A DNA stretch of 64,000 nucleotides from an uncultured Opitutales bacterium (lineage in GTDB: Bacteria; Verrucomicrobiota; Verrucomicrobiia; Opitutales; Coraliomargaritaceae), in the NCBI GenBank assembly GCA_937775295.1, contig CALKBZ010000006.1, forward strand, positions 93,101-157,100. Reading direction: 5' to 3'. Every line of letters begins with the position of its first letter. The first letter of the stretch is position 1. Made by a program: the position numbers and the translations under genes. This document shows positions 1 to 8,979 of the stretch, piece by piece. The notes under the pieces are model-generated. The model had not been told where the DNA came from, did not search any database, and was given only the letters and a program-made list of their open reading frames with translations.

Positions 1-518
1 TTAGGTCGATTTCGAGCATTTTCCGGGTTTCTTGGCTGCAGGGCGGGTGGATGATATCTTTTGCGCGCCGCAACTGCACCATCTCCCAGAGCTGGCGCAG
101 TTGCGGCGTTCCAGCGAGTGGACTTTGAGTAAGTATTGAAAGTCGGAGCACTGGCGCAGCGTCTCGGCACACGAATTCTATCGGTGATCCGTTCGAATGC
201 TACTGATCCAGCGGCGAACTCGATTTATGCGCGGACAAGGCTGCGATGTGGTGTGGTTTAATCGGATTGCAACTACCTCTGTGATATATTTTCGGCCAAC
301 TCGCTGTTGGCGGGTAGTTTGAAACACAACGGGGTTAGGTCTACATAAGTGCTGGAAAATGGGCCAGTTTGTGTTGCTTGGAGCACTGGTTTTACGCAGT
401 CGATTACGGAAATATCGATGTATCGCACCAGCTTCGGTGGTTCGAGAGGTATTGAATGATCGGCCTGGCGCGCATGTGTACCAAAAAGATGCCATCGTTG
501 ATTTGTCTGTGTTGCCGT
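1..518 (-). pseudogene. decayed protein-coding gene, frameshifted and with an in-frame stop; may continue past the left edge
   Basis: Two reverse-strand frames read as ordinary protein but neither is a whole gene. The upstream frame is open from 518 to 276 (includes EPPKLVRYIDISVIDC and FKLPANSELAENISQR) and hits a stop at 273-275. Near that point the protein-like signal moves to another frame (NPIKPHHIAALSAH), passes a TAG at 200-202, and then continues (GSPIEFVCRDAAPVLRL, QLRQLWEMVQLRRAKDIIH) without a stop to position 2. The simplest reading is one gene broken by a frameshift and a nonsense change. An upstream stop at 519-521 and no good start suggest the 5' end is damaged too. I do not recognise the family. 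Confidence 0.5.
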
Positions 519-709
519 CTAGGTCCTTCAGTTAAAGGGATCAGGCGAATGTGTGCCTGATTGGCTTGATGTTCGGCAGATCAACTAAGCTTTCTTGATT
601 CTTTTGTGTAATAATGTTCGCACGATTTAATTTAAACTGTAACCTTCTTAGATTACTTTTTTATATGGCTCGTGCATGAGTCGATTAATGACTAATAAAC
701 TTATTATAT

Positions 710-2158
710 ATGTTTCTACCAAAAATCATTCAAGGTGGCATGGGTGCCGGAGTTTCTGATTGGAGACTCGCAAATTCGGTGTCTTCTGTTGGGCAGCTCG
801 GAGTGGTCTCCGGGACAGCGTTGGACACAGTACTGGTTCGTCGTTTACAACATGGAGATGTGGGGGGCCACATGCGTCGTGGATTGGCTGCGTTTCCAGT
901 GCCAGCCGTTGCAGAGCGTATTTTAGCGCGTTATTTTAAGGCTGAAGCCGAGCAAGACGAAAAGCCAGCCAGGCTGATCCCGGGCTTCCGTATCGATCCC
1001 ACTGCAAATGTCGTCGATTTGACGATAGCGGCCAACTTCGTCGAGGTCTTCCTCGCTAAGGAAGGGCATCAAGGCCACGTTGGTGTGAATTTCCTTGAAA
1101 AGATTCAGATGCCGAATCTAACCTCTATGTTTGGCGCCATGCTTGCAGGCGTGGACAACGTCCTGATGGGCGCGGGAATTCCACGCACCATTCCGGGTAT
1201 TTTGGATGCCTTATCTGAGTGGAAACCAGTCGAAATGCGAATCAATGTCGAAGATGCCGACAAAGAAGATGCGTATTTCAGTCGCTTTGATCCACTCGAA
1301 TGGATCCGTTCGCACCTACCTGATATCGAGTTGCCGAAGCTGAAACGCCCCGACTTCTTTCCGATCATTTCCTCCAATGTCTTGGCGCTTACTTTAGCGA
1401 AGAAATCGACTGGTAAAGTCAATGGTTTCATCGTCGAGCGTCATGTTGCGGGTGGTCATAATGCACCGCCACGCGGAGGAATGAAGCTGGATGAGAAGAA
1501 TGAGCCAATTTACGGCGTAAAGGACGAAGCAAATTTGGAGCAACTCAGTAAAATGGGGATTCCTTTCTGGCTCGCTGGTGGTGGTTCTTCCGAGACCGGT
1601 CTTAAAGACGCCTTGGCAGCTGGTGCTGCGGGTATTCAAGTCGGCACTGCCTTTGCTTATAGTAATGAGTCGGGCTTCGCGTTCTCAATCAAGAAACGCG
1701 TGTTAGAGAAAGTGAAAACGGGTGAGGTCAAGATTTTTACTGATGCCCGTGGCTCGCCAACTGGCTTCCCGTTTAAGGTTGTAAATCTCGAAGGTACGAT
1801 CTTCGAAGAGAAGGTATATAAATCTCGTAAGCGTATCTGCGACCTCTGCTATTTGCGCCATCCTTACAAGAAGGCAGACGCGACGGTCGGCTATCGTTGC
1901 CCGTCCGAGCCGGTGAAGGATTACCTGAAGAAAGGTGGTAAGGAAGAAGACACTGTCGGTCGTAAATGTCTCTGCAATGGTCTGATTGCTGCGATCGGTA
2001 TGCCGCAGAAGTACAAAGATGGAGGTGTTGAGCCAGCAATTGTAACGAGTGGTGACGATGTCACTAAGTTGGGTCGTTTTGTAAATTGGGACACCTTGAG
2101 CTATTCATCACATGATGTGATCGACGAGTTATTGAGTCAGATTGCACCGGTTCAATAA
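710..2158 (+). CDS. nitronate monooxygenase / PfaD-like FMN-dependent TIM-barrel protein
   Basis: Predicted FMN enzyme of the nitronate monooxygenase (2-nitropropane dioxygenase) superfamily, cytoplasmic, 482 residues. Seen: the N-terminal IIQGGMGAGVS flavin motif (residues 6-16), the ERHVAGGHNAPP segment (243-254) typical of the barrel centre, and the phosphate-binding GIPFWLAGGGSS and GAAGIQVGTAF strands (283-315). Family members of the nitronate type are usually about 320-360 residues; here a C-terminal extension carries cysteines at 377, 380, 397, 420 and 422 (CDLC ... RC ... KCLC), suggesting a metal site. The length and Cys-rich tail resemble the enoyl-reductase-like PfaD side of the superfamily more than classical nitronate enzymes. 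The substrate cannot be told from sequence. A terminator follows the stop. Confidence 0.8.
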   Translation: MFLPKIIQGGMGAGVSDWRLANSVSSVGQLGVVSGTALDTVLVRRLQHGDVGGHMRRGLAAFPVPAVAERILARYFKAEAEQDEKPARLIPGFRIDPTANVVDLTIAANFVEVFLAKEGHQGHVGVNFLEKIQMPNLTSMFGAMLAGVDNVLMGAGIPRTIPGILDALSEWKPVEMRINVEDADKEDAYFSRFDPLEWIRSHLPDIELPKLKRPDFFPIISSNVLALTLAKKSTGKVNGFIVERHVAGGHNAPPRGGMKLDEKNEPIYGVKDEANLEQLSKMGIPFWLAGGGSSETGLKDALAAGAAGIQVGTAFAYSNESGFAFSIKKRVLEKVKTGEVKIFTDARGSPTGFPFKVVNLEGTIFEEKVYKSRKRICDLCYLRHPYKKADATVGYRCPSEPVKDYLKKGGKEEDTVGRKCLCNGLIAAIGMPQKYKDGGVEPAIVTSGDDVTKLGRFVNWDTLSYSSHDVIDELLSQIAPVQ

Positions 2159-2186
2159 AGTCGGCTATCACCACAATAACTTTAAA

Positions 2187-2217
2187 AGGGGAGGCATTGT
2201 ATGCCTCCTCTTTTTTT
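2187..2217 (+). terminator. Rho-independent terminator of the nitronate monooxygenase-like gene
   Basis: GGGGAGGCAT and ATGCCTCCTC form a GC-rich hairpin around a 3-base loop, followed by a run of seven T, starting about 30 bases after the stop codon. Confidence 0.85.
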
Positions 2218-2490
2218 GTGCTCTGCAAGGGCGACCTCCGTGCTGTCCACGAATATTTGAAATGCGATAACTTGTTAACGATCAAAGTCGATCTACTGTG
2301 ATGAGTGCTGGGGAGGTTGTTAACAGAATCAAGTCTGTTGAGTGGTGCCGCGGACTCCTCGCAGAGCTCCTGTTCGCTCTGGTATGTCTAGTTGCCAATC
2401 GCCGTAGTTAGTGGTCTCGCCAGCAAGTGACGATGAATTTGGCTAACGCGGTAATCACGCAGGTGAACCCTCGTATCACGACCTCCGCAC
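2218..2490. other. intergenic stretch with no recognised gene
   Basis: Lies between the terminator and the 3' end of deoC on the opposite strand. No open frame here has protein-like composition, and I see no clear second terminator for deoC. Confidence 0.5.
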
Positions 2491-3189
2491 CTAGTAATTA
2501 TTATTGTCGCTCGCTTTGAAGCGCTGGCCGTTGAGCTCTGCGAGTAGCTCACGGGCGGCCGAGACGCCGAGGCGATCAGCGCCAGCTTCGATCAGCGCTA
2601 GTGCATTGCTGAGTGTACGGATGCCGCCACTGGCTTTAATTTTGATCGATCCCTTGCGGTTGTCGGCGAAGAGTTTGATATCTTCAATAGTTGCTCCGCC
2701 TGAGCCAAAGCCGGTCGAGGTCTTAATGAAATCGGCACCAGCCTTTTCACAGATTGCTAGTGCGGTTAATTTCTGTGCCTCATTTAAATAGCAAGCCTCA
2801 ACGATGACCTTGGTTACTAGCTTAGATTCGCGAGCGACTACGCAAAGGCGGACGATTTCTTCGGTTACGATAGTTTTATCGCCAGCCCGTAGTGCGGCAT
2901 AGTTCATTACGATATCGACCTCGTTAGCACCATTGGCCTTGGCGTGTATGATCTCCTCGCGCTTTGACTCCAAGCTTGAGCGCCCATGTGGAAAGCCGAT
3001 TACGGTGCACACTTTTGCCTTGGAGTTATATAAGATGTCGGAGCAAATCGAGACACTGCTGGGATAGATGCAAACCGATGCGTATCCAGCGAGTGCAGCC
3101 TCATCACTGAGGGCACAAATTTCACCATCACTGGCGTCAAGTTTTAGATTTGTAGCATCAAGTGTGGCTGCGAAGTCTGAAGCATTCAT
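2491..3189 (-). CDS. deoC: deoxyribose-phosphate aldolase
   Basis: Cleaves 2-deoxyribose-5-phosphate to glyceraldehyde-3-phosphate and acetaldehyde, the exit step of deoxynucleoside breakdown. The 232-residue length fits the family. Seen: the Schiff-base lysine K156 in FIKTSTGF, the second active-site lysine K185 in KIKASGGIR, and the aspartate D92 in VDIVMNY. It sits divergent from punA, which releases the deoxyribose-1-phosphate that feeds this pathway; no deoB mutase is in the window. The ATG start at 3189 gives a standard N terminus (NASDFAATLDATNLK). Confidence 0.95.
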   Translation of the reverse strand: MNASDFAATLDATNLKLDASDGEICALSDEAALAGYASVCIYPSSVSICSDILYNSKAKVCTVIGFPHGRSSLESKREEIIHAKANGANEVDIVMNYAALRAGDKTIVTEEIVRLCVVARESKLVTKVIVEACYLNEAQKLTALAICEKAGADFIKTSTGFGSGGATIEDIKLFADNRKGSIKIKASGGIRTLSNALALIEAGADRLGVSAARELLAELNGQRFKASDNNNY

Positions 3190-3278
3190 GAGTAGTTTTG
3201 AATAAGGGAGTTGTTAGCGAGCATCTGCATGGATGTATGAATTCCAAGTTATATCTGCGTTGAACTCATCTGGATTGG

Positions 3279-3548
3279 ATGTATGCTGTGATCTTCCATA
3301 TGCTGATCCCTCAAGAAATTATTGCAATGAAACGAGTCTACCGCGCGGTGAGTCGTGCTCAGATGAAGCTATTGGTGACTGGAATGGTGCATGGAGTAGT
3401 GTCTGGTGGATTTCGGGACTATCAAGTCAGTGCGTTAGTCGTTGGCGCGGTGGTGCATTTATCAGCGGTGGGGCGTCGTGCGATCACTTATTCGGCTCAA
3501 CCAGTTGCCTGTTCGAATGTGATTATCGATCAAATGTCTGAGTCTTAA
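3279..3548 (+). CDS. small hypothetical protein upstream of punA
   Basis: An 89-residue frame that ends 12 bases before the punA start and reads in the same direction, so it could be the first gene of a short punA operon. It has a basic amphipathic N-terminal half (MKRVYRAVSRAQMKLL) and a hydrophobic alanine/valine-rich middle (VSALVVGAVVHLSAVG). A second frame over the same bases (from 3233) is less protein-like because of its cysteine and serine content. I recognise no family; the start may be the internal ATG before KRVYR. It may be non-coding leader sequence. Confidence 0.35.
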   Translation: MYAVIFHMLIPQEIIAMKRVYRAVSRAQMKLLVTGMVHGVVSGGFRDYQVSALVVGAVVHLSAVGRRAITYSAQPVACSNVIIDQMSES

Positions 3549-3560
3549 CCAGTTAACTTT

Positions 3561-4358
3561 ATGAAGCTACCTAAACTACCGACTGAAATCACTGATTTTA
3601 AACCAGAAATCGGCTTAATCCTAGGCTCGGGGCTGGGATTTTTTGCCGATGATCGGATTGAAATCGTTGGGCATCTGCCGTATGCTGAGATCGAAGGCTT
3701 CCCAGTCTCAACAGTGCCCGGGCATGTTGGACAATTTGTTTTCGGATATGTGGATGGCCGTCGGGTGATTTGCATGCAGGGTCGCTTTCATTTTTATGAG
3801 GGTTATCGGATGGATCAGTTAACTTTACCGGTTCGAATGATGTATGAACTCGGCGTAAAGACCCTGTTTGTGACAAATGCAGCAGGCGGGATCAATCCCA
3901 GCTATGTGCCAGGCGATTTCATGTTGATTCATGATCATATTAATTTTCTGGGCACCAATCCGCTGATAGGCGCGGTTGTTGATGTGGGCGTACGCTTTCC
4001 GGATATGACGGAGGTATACGACAAAGCTTTACGCCAAAAAATCCGTGAATGGGCGCAAAGCCAAAGCATACGATTACAGGAAGGCATCTATCTCGCTACC
4101 ACCGGGCCTAGCTTTGAAACACCCGCAGAGATTCGTGCTTTCGCAACTTTAGGGGCTGATGCGGTCGGCATGTCGACTGTGCCAGAAGCGATCGTTGCAC
4201 GCCAATTAGGAATTCGTGTGATCGGACTTTCCTGTATCACCAACGCGGCGGCCGGAATATCCTCGGGCCCGCTCTCCCATGAGGAGGTGGCTGAGACGGC
4301 AGGTGGTGTGCACCTAGAATTTGCTGCCTTACTCGCCGCTGCGATTGCTCTATCTTAA
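3561..4358 (+). CDS. punA: purine nucleoside phosphorylase (trimeric PNP type)
   Basis: Phosphorolysis of inosine, guanosine and their deoxy forms to free base and (deoxy)ribose-1-phosphate. The 265 residues match the trimeric PNP/MTAP family. Seen: the N-terminal phosphate loop GLILGSGLGFF (18-28), QGRFHFYEGY, the TNAAGGINPS core, GPSFETPAEIRAF, the methionine-rich MSTVPEAIVAR ribose site and the ITNAAAGIS purine-binding loop with its asparagine. Together with divergent deoC, downstream add (26.8 kb) and hpt (43.8 kb), it indicates active purine nucleoside salvage. Confidence 0.93.
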   Translation: MKLPKLPTEITDFKPEIGLILGSGLGFFADDRIEIVGHLPYAEIEGFPVSTVPGHVGQFVFGYVDGRRVICMQGRFHFYEGYRMDQLTLPVRMMYELGVKTLFVTNAAGGINPSYVPGDFMLIHDHINFLGTNPLIGAVVDVGVRFPDMTEVYDKALRQKIREWAQSQSIRLQEGIYLATTGPSFETPAEIRAFATLGADAVGMSTVPEAIVARQLGIRVIGLSCITNAAAGISSGPLSHEEVAETAGGVHLEFAALLAAAIALS

Positions 4359-4380
4359 CTCACTTTAAGAGATTTATCTT

Positions 4381-4602
4381 CTAACGACTAAATTCAGTCA
4401 CCATCCTCTCCGCAAGATTACCTAATAATCTTGCGCGATCGAGCGCCGCCGCAAACCATGTTTGACGCTCGATCGTGGAGCGCTGCTGCAGGTGAGCCAG
4501 GGATTGATCCGCCACACGGGCGGCGGATTTTTCACCAGTGTTCGCAATTGAGCCGTGTCGCTGCGATCGCAAAGTTAATCGCTGCCGAAGCGGCGTTCCC
4601 AT
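4381..4602 (-). CDS. possible small protein overlapping the 3' end of mutL
   Basis: A 73-codon reverse frame whose ATG lies inside the last 28 bases of mutL; a later non-ATG start is possible. The C-terminal half ([18 protein letters not shown] ... [15 protein letters not shown]) is amphipathic helical and looks more natural than the overlapping forward frame. An overlapping start would fit translational coupling to mutL. No family recognised, and the usual downstream partner miaA is not present. Confidence 0.35.
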   Translation of the reverse strand: MGTPLRQRLTLRSQRHGSIANTGEKSAARVADQSLAHLQQRSTIERQTWFAAALDRARLLGNLAERMVTEFSR

Positions 4603-6389
4603 TCGTTCCAGCTGACTTCACTGAAGGTCGGTCTGCCGAACGGAGAGGTGTGTGGGGTATCGCAGCTAAGTAGGTCTTTGGCGAGTTGCTCGACGGCTTG
4701 ATCGGTCAACGAATCGCTGCGTCGGTAGCTGCCTTCGACAGCGAGGCGTGCGATGACATCCGAGTCGAGTGCGTTTGGTTTACGCATGCCGCCGCGTTGG
4801 CGAATCAAATCCACGAGATCACGGATGAAGGGCTCTGCCTGCTCGGGAGATAGCCATGTCGGCACTGCTTCGATACGGTAGAAATTGCGTCCGAATTCTT
4901 CGACTTGAAAGCCTTGCGCGTTCAACTGCTGTAGTTGTGATTTAAGTGCTGCAGATGCCAGTGGCTCGAATTCGATCGGATGCGGGATCAGTAAGCGTTG
5001 GCTGGTAGCTTTGTCGTTTTTGAATTCTTTGCTGATGCGTTCAAAGCGCACGCGTTGATCGGCGTGGCGAAGGTGTAACATTACTAGTCCGCGGGGGGTG
5101 TCGAATAGCGCATAGCGCTTCTTTAATACAATAATCAAACGCCAGTCGGGAGTCGTTTGGGGTGTTGCAGGCGATGGACTTACATCGAGTGTCGGGGCAA
5201 CTGCTTGCGGTGCAGTGCCAATCGCGTTTGTATGAGTCGCTTTGCTGACTGCAGGGTAGATCGGTGAGCTTGGGAGGATAGCGACTTTCGGCTTTTCGAT
5301 GCCTGGTACTTTGGCTGCGAGGGAGGCAGGCGTCTCGATTTTCACGTCAGCCGCGAGCGGAATTTGCGTCACTGCTTGCGCGATATTATCGGCCCGACTA
5401 GCGGCCAGAGTCTCGGTTATTGCATTCAGTACGAAGCGGCGAATGGCCCCGTCGTCGCGGAAGCGCACCTCACGCTTGGCAGGATGGACATTGACATCCA
5501 CTTCTTGCGGTTGAATTTCGAGAAATAGAAATGCGGGCGGATAACGGCCTTTTTGAATGCGGCCATGATAGGCGTCGAGCACGGCTAGACTCAGCGTGCG
5601 ACTATCTACTGGGCGGCGATTGACCAGTGTCACAAGTTCGCGACGGGTTGATCGTCCCACTCCTGGCTTTGCAGTAAGTCCTCTCAAGCGGAAGCCAGTC
5701 TTCGGATCACTGACATCGACGGGGATCAAATCATCCGCAAGGTTGCGGCCCCAGATTTCGGCGATACGGTCGCGCAGGTTTTCGCAGGCGGGTGACTGAA
5801 ATACTGTGCGCCCATTTTCCAGCACACGGAAAGCGACATTCGGATGTGCCACTGCGAACAGGCGACAATTATATGTGATATGAGCAGTTTCGGTGGGATC
5901 AGTCTTTAGGAACTTACGCCGCGCGGGCACAGAATTAAACAGATGTGCGACTTCGATCACGGTACCAACCGGCATGCCGCAGTCTTTCTTCTCAATCATT
6001 TTGCCGCCGTTGATGAAGATCTCGGTGCCGTGCTCCCATTCTTTTGAACGGGTGCGCAGGGTAAATTTGGAGACCGAAGCGATGGATGGTAGCGCTTCGC
6101 CACGAAAGCCGAAGCTACACACCTCGTTGAGGTCGGCAGCTTCGCGGATCTTACTTGTCGCGTGGCGCTCTAGGCAGAGCAGTGACTCGTCTGGTGACAT
6201 GCCCTTACCGTTGTCCGTAATGCGGATGTAGGACTTACCGCCGTTGCGGAACTCGACCTCGATCTGAGTCGCGCCAGCATCGAGACTATTTTCGACTAGT
6301 TCTTTGACCACTGCGACTGGGCGCTCAATCACCTCGCCTGCGGCGATTTGGTTGGCGACTCGATCGGATAGTATGTGGATTGAAGACAT
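4575..6389 (-). CDS. mutL: DNA mismatch repair protein MutL (endonuclease motifs absent)
   Basis: Links MutS mismatch recognition to strand removal. 604 residues from the ATG at 6389; an in-frame ATG at 6443 would only add a non-homologous leader. Seen: the GHKL ATPase ([33 protein letters not shown]), the transducer domain with [14 protein letters not shown], a proline/threonine-rich linker and the C-terminal dimerisation domain. In the C-terminal domain the metal-binding motifs found in nicking MutL proteins are replaced: the DQHA(X)2E position reads HLRHADQ, the ACKAA position reads ARLAV, and CPHGRP reads SPFGRP. By family knowledge this predicts no intrinsic endonuclease activity. Faces away from the YyaL-type gene. 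Confidence 0.95.
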   Translation of the reverse strand: MSSIHILSDRVANQIAAGEVIERPVAVVKELVENSLDAGATQIEVEFRNGGKSYIRITDNGKGMSPDESLLCLERHATSKIREAADLNEVCSFGFRGEALPSIASVSKFTLRTRSKEWEHGTEIFINGGKMIEKKDCGMPVGTVIEVAHLFNSVPARRKFLKTDPTETAHITYNCRLFAVAHPNVAFRVLENGRTVFQSPACENLRDRIAEIWGRNLADDLIPVDVSDPKTGFRLRGLTAKPGVGRSTRRELVTLVNRRPVDSRTLSLAVLDAYHGRIQKGRYPPAFLFLEIQPQEVDVNVHPAKREVRFRDDGAIRRFVLNAITETLAASRADNIAQAVTQIPLAADVKIETPASLAAKVPGIEKPKVAILPSSPIYPAVSKATHTNAIGTAPQAVAPTLDVSPSPATPQTTPDWRLIIVLKKRYALFDTPRGLVMLHLRHADQRVRFERISKEFKNDKATSQRLLIPHPIEFEPLASAALKSQLQQLNAQGFQVEEFGRNFYRIEAVPTWLSPEQAEPFIRDLVDLIRQRGGMRKPNALDSDVIARLAVEGSYRRSDSLTDQAVEQLAKDLLSCDTPHTSPFGRPTFSEVSWNEWERRFGSD

Positions 6390-6548
6390 GTTGAATGCAA
6401 TAATCTGTATTGTGTGAAGCAGGACCGCCACGCTGCAAAACAATTTATTTATAAACGAGTTTACTTAACTCGCGTCTCGCATAATTTCGAGATCTATACC
6501 ATGCGTGGGTGACCCGCTCAACTTTTTAAACGTTTTATAATAAGCCAG

Positions 6549-8558
6549 ATGCAAAATCGCCTCTCTAAAGAGAACAGTCTCTATCTCAAGCAACATGCCG
6601 AAAATCCAGTCGATTGGTATCCCTGGGGCAAAGAGGCCTTGGCTGCCGCGGAAGCGTCGGGCAAGCCGTTGCTGGTTTCGATCGGCTACTCTGCCTGCCA
6701 CTGGTGCCACGTGATGGCACATGAAAGTTTCGAGAGTGATTACATTGCGAAGTTGATGAATCAGCACTTCATTTGTGTGAAGGTAGACCGCGAGGAGCGC
6801 CCCGACGTCGATCAAGTTTACATGGAAGCGGTGCAGATGCTTCAGCAATCCGGCGGCTGGCCCTTAAATGTTTTTTGCCTGCCGGATGGCCGCCCGTTTT
6901 TTGGTGGCACTTATTTCCCACCCGAAGATCGCGGGCAAGGCTTGATTCCATGGCCGCAAGTGTTGATGCGTATCTCTGATCACTACAAGCGCTCCCGAGC
7001 CGAGCTAGAAGAGAATGCGGATGCGATTCAGAAAAATATTATGGCTTCGACCATGGCTGCCAGCACTGGCGGGTGGGATAATTCATTTTTGATTGAGGCA
7101 GCCAATGGGATTTGCGGCACGCACGACGATCAATATGGCGGGTTCGGTGGCGCACCGAAATTCCCACCTTCGATGACTTTGAATTTTCTACGTGCGCTCC
7201 GCCGTAGCGCGGCAGTCGATGCAGAGCCAGCGCTCGGCGAGCGTATCGATTCCGTTTGTCACACGACGCTGCGTGCGATGGCGCATGGTGGATTATTTGA
7301 TCAGTTCGGTGGCGGATTTGCTCGTTATAGCGTCGATCCGCATTGGTTGATTCCGCATTTCGAGAAGATGCTTTATGATAATGCATTGCTGATCGATGCC
7401 TACACCCGCGGCTGGTTGGATAATCAAGATCCGCTTTACGCTGCAGTCGTCGAAGAGACGATTGGCTGGTTGGAACGAGAAATGAGCGCGGATGGCGGGG
7501 GCTTCTATGCTGCGCTCGATGCGGATAGCGATGGCGAAGAAGGGCGCTACTATGTGTGGACACCCGAAGAAATCGATTCGGTGCTTGGGCCGACTGAAGA
7601 GGCTCGCGAAATCCGTTTGGCTTATAACATCACCGCCGAGGGGAACTTTGAGCATGGCAGTTCGAACCCCGCGTTGGTGGATGCTGATATCGGTGTGCGT
7701 GACAAACTCGCAGCAGCTCGTACGAAATTGTTGGCGTATCGCGAAGCCAATCGTGTGCGTCCCGGCAAAGATACCAAGATCAACACCGCGTGGAATTGTA
7801 TGTTGATCCGATCGGTCGCAGATGCCGGATTTTATTTCAAACGTCCGGAGTGGCTGCAGTGCGCGCGCAAAGCTGCTGATTTTATTTGGGAAGAACTCAC
7901 CGAACAGCAAGGCGGCGACCTGCGCTTGAAGGCTGTTTATTATCAAGGTTCTGGTGCACAGGTCGATGGCTTTTTACATGATTATGCACTGGCAGCAGAG
8001 GCCTTCTTGGCGATCGCGTCGAAGATTGATGTTCTAGAAGCGGGGGCATCCGCTAGGTATCAGGCGCGTGCACAAGCCTGTGTCGATAGCGCGCTGCGCT
8101 ATTTTGAGGATCCACACGCGATCGGGTGTTTTTTTACTGCGGAAGACACCGAGACACCTGTTGCGCGTCGCAAGGAGTGGTTCGATAATGCCACCCCTTC
8201 GGGTAACGCTGCCTTGCTGCACGCGCTGTCTGGGCTCTACGCACTCACCGGGGAAGGCCGTTACGACAGCGCACTGCGCGCTACGCTGCCTGCCTTTGCT
8301 GATTATGCACAGAAAGTCGCCGCCGGAGTCGCTCATGCACTGGAAGCGGTAACCACGCACGCCATCGGCATCGCCGTCATTAAAGTGCGTGCAGGTGTCT
8401 CGCTTGAAGACTTGCAAGTCGCACTCGCAGCCGCGCCCTGGCGCCGAGTTTTCATTCAGACCACGACTGACGAGCAATCCGCTGATTATCAGGTCTGTAT
8501 CGGCACGCAATGTCTGTCACCCACCAACGTGCTGTCTGAAGTTGTGGAGGTGCTGTAG
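6549..8558 (+). CDS. YyaL/SSP411-type thioredoxin-domain protein (DUF255)
   Basis: 669 residues of the family that joins an N-terminal thioredoxin-fold domain to an (alpha/alpha)6-barrel like N-acylglucosamine 2-epimerases. Seen: [21 protein letters not shown] at the N terminus, the family hallmark C50-H-W-C53 (SACHWCHVM), [24 protein letters not shown] with the cis-proline region, [10 protein letters not shown], then barrel motifs [32 protein letters not shown] and [13 protein letters not shown]. Bacterial members are of unknown substrate, so a specific reaction cannot be assigned. No signal peptide, so cytoplasmic. The gene stands alone. Confidence 0.92.
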   Translation: MQNRLSKENSLYLKQHAENPVDWYPWGKEALAAAEASGKPLLVSIGYSACHWCHVMAHESFESDYIAKLMNQHFICVKVDREERPDVDQVYMEAVQMLQQSGGWPLNVFCLPDGRPFFGGTYFPPEDRGQGLIPWPQVLMRISDHYKRSRAELEENADAIQKNIMASTMAASTGGWDNSFLIEAANGICGTHDDQYGGFGGAPKFPPSMTLNFLRALRRSAAVDAEPALGERIDSVCHTTLRAMAHGGLFDQFGGGFARYSVDPHWLIPHFEKMLYDNALLIDAYTRGWLDNQDPLYAAVVEETIGWLEREMSADGGGFYAALDADSDGEEGRYYVWTPEEIDSVLGPTEEAREIRLAYNITAEGNFEHGSSNPALVDADIGVRDKLAAARTKLLAYREANRVRPGKDTKINTAWNCMLIRSVADAGFYFKRPEWLQCARKAADFIWEELTEQQGGDLRLKAVYYQGSGAQVDGFLHDYALAAEAFLAIASKIDVLEAGASARYQARAQACVDSALRYFEDPHAIGCFFTAEDTETPVARRKEWFDNATPSGNAALLHALSGLYALTGEGRYDSALRATLPAFADYAQKVAAGVAHALEAVTTHAIGIAVIKVRAGVSLEDLQVALAAAPWRRVFIQTTTDEQSADYQVCIGTQCLSPTNVLSEVVEVL

Positions 8559-8715
8559 GGAGAACCGCTTGAGTGTCGCCGGGTCCTGCCCTTGGTGTTC
8601 GGGAATTGCGCTGCAGATCCTCAGGGCACACTGGTCCTGTGTGTAGTTTTATTAGTGATGTACCCTGAGAGAACAGGACATGAGATTCTCTTAGAAAAAG
8701 AATCAAATCATAAAA
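8559..8715. other. intergenic stretch, possible left end of an IS remnant
   Basis: No gene is visible. The TGTACCCTGAGAGAACAGG segment near 8658 precedes the OrfA fragment at 8716 by the distance seen between IS3-family left ends and their orfA start, but no matching inverted right end was found. Confidence 0.3.
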
Positions 8716-8781
8716 ATGCAACGCTACACGACCGAGTTTAAAAACGAGGCAGTAAAGATGAATAATCGGCATATAATATAA
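8716..8781 (+). pseudogene. IS3-family transposase OrfA N-terminal remnant
   Basis: A 21-codon frame beginning MQRYTTEFKNEAVKM, the standard opening of IS3-family OrfA helix-turn-helix proteins (consensus R-Y-T-x-E-F-K-x-E-A-V). It stops after NNRHII, so all DNA-binding helices beyond the first and the whole OrfB integrase domain are gone. This is a deletion scar of an insertion sequence. Confidence 0.6.
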
Positions 8782-8979
8782 TAGATGAAGCGGTTGGCGA
8801 ATTGAGCGGCAGCCGGGCCCGATCAGCGAGTGACGCCGACAGGCGGTCTAAGAGTGAATCCGCCGGCGGATGAATAGACTGATGCGGTGGAGCTGCCGCA
8901 GAGGGCTAGCAGAGCGACTCCGTCCTTCGTTTGACCAGGGGGAGATACCGTCGTTGTGGTACCTTCGCATTGAATTTCT
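8782..8979. other. non-coding stretch with a perfect palindrome
   Basis: Contains ATCCGCCGGCGGAT at 8858-8871, a perfect 14-base palindrome, and several GC-rich near-repeats (GCGGTGGAGCTGCCGC). A 63-codon reverse frame here overlaps the C39-like gene in another phase and does not look like protein. Possibly debris from the IS insertion. Confidence 0.4.

Noticed and set aside
7039..7946. Long reverse frames within the YyaL-type gene
   Set aside because: His/Arg/Ser-rich shadow frames of a strongly supported forward gene.
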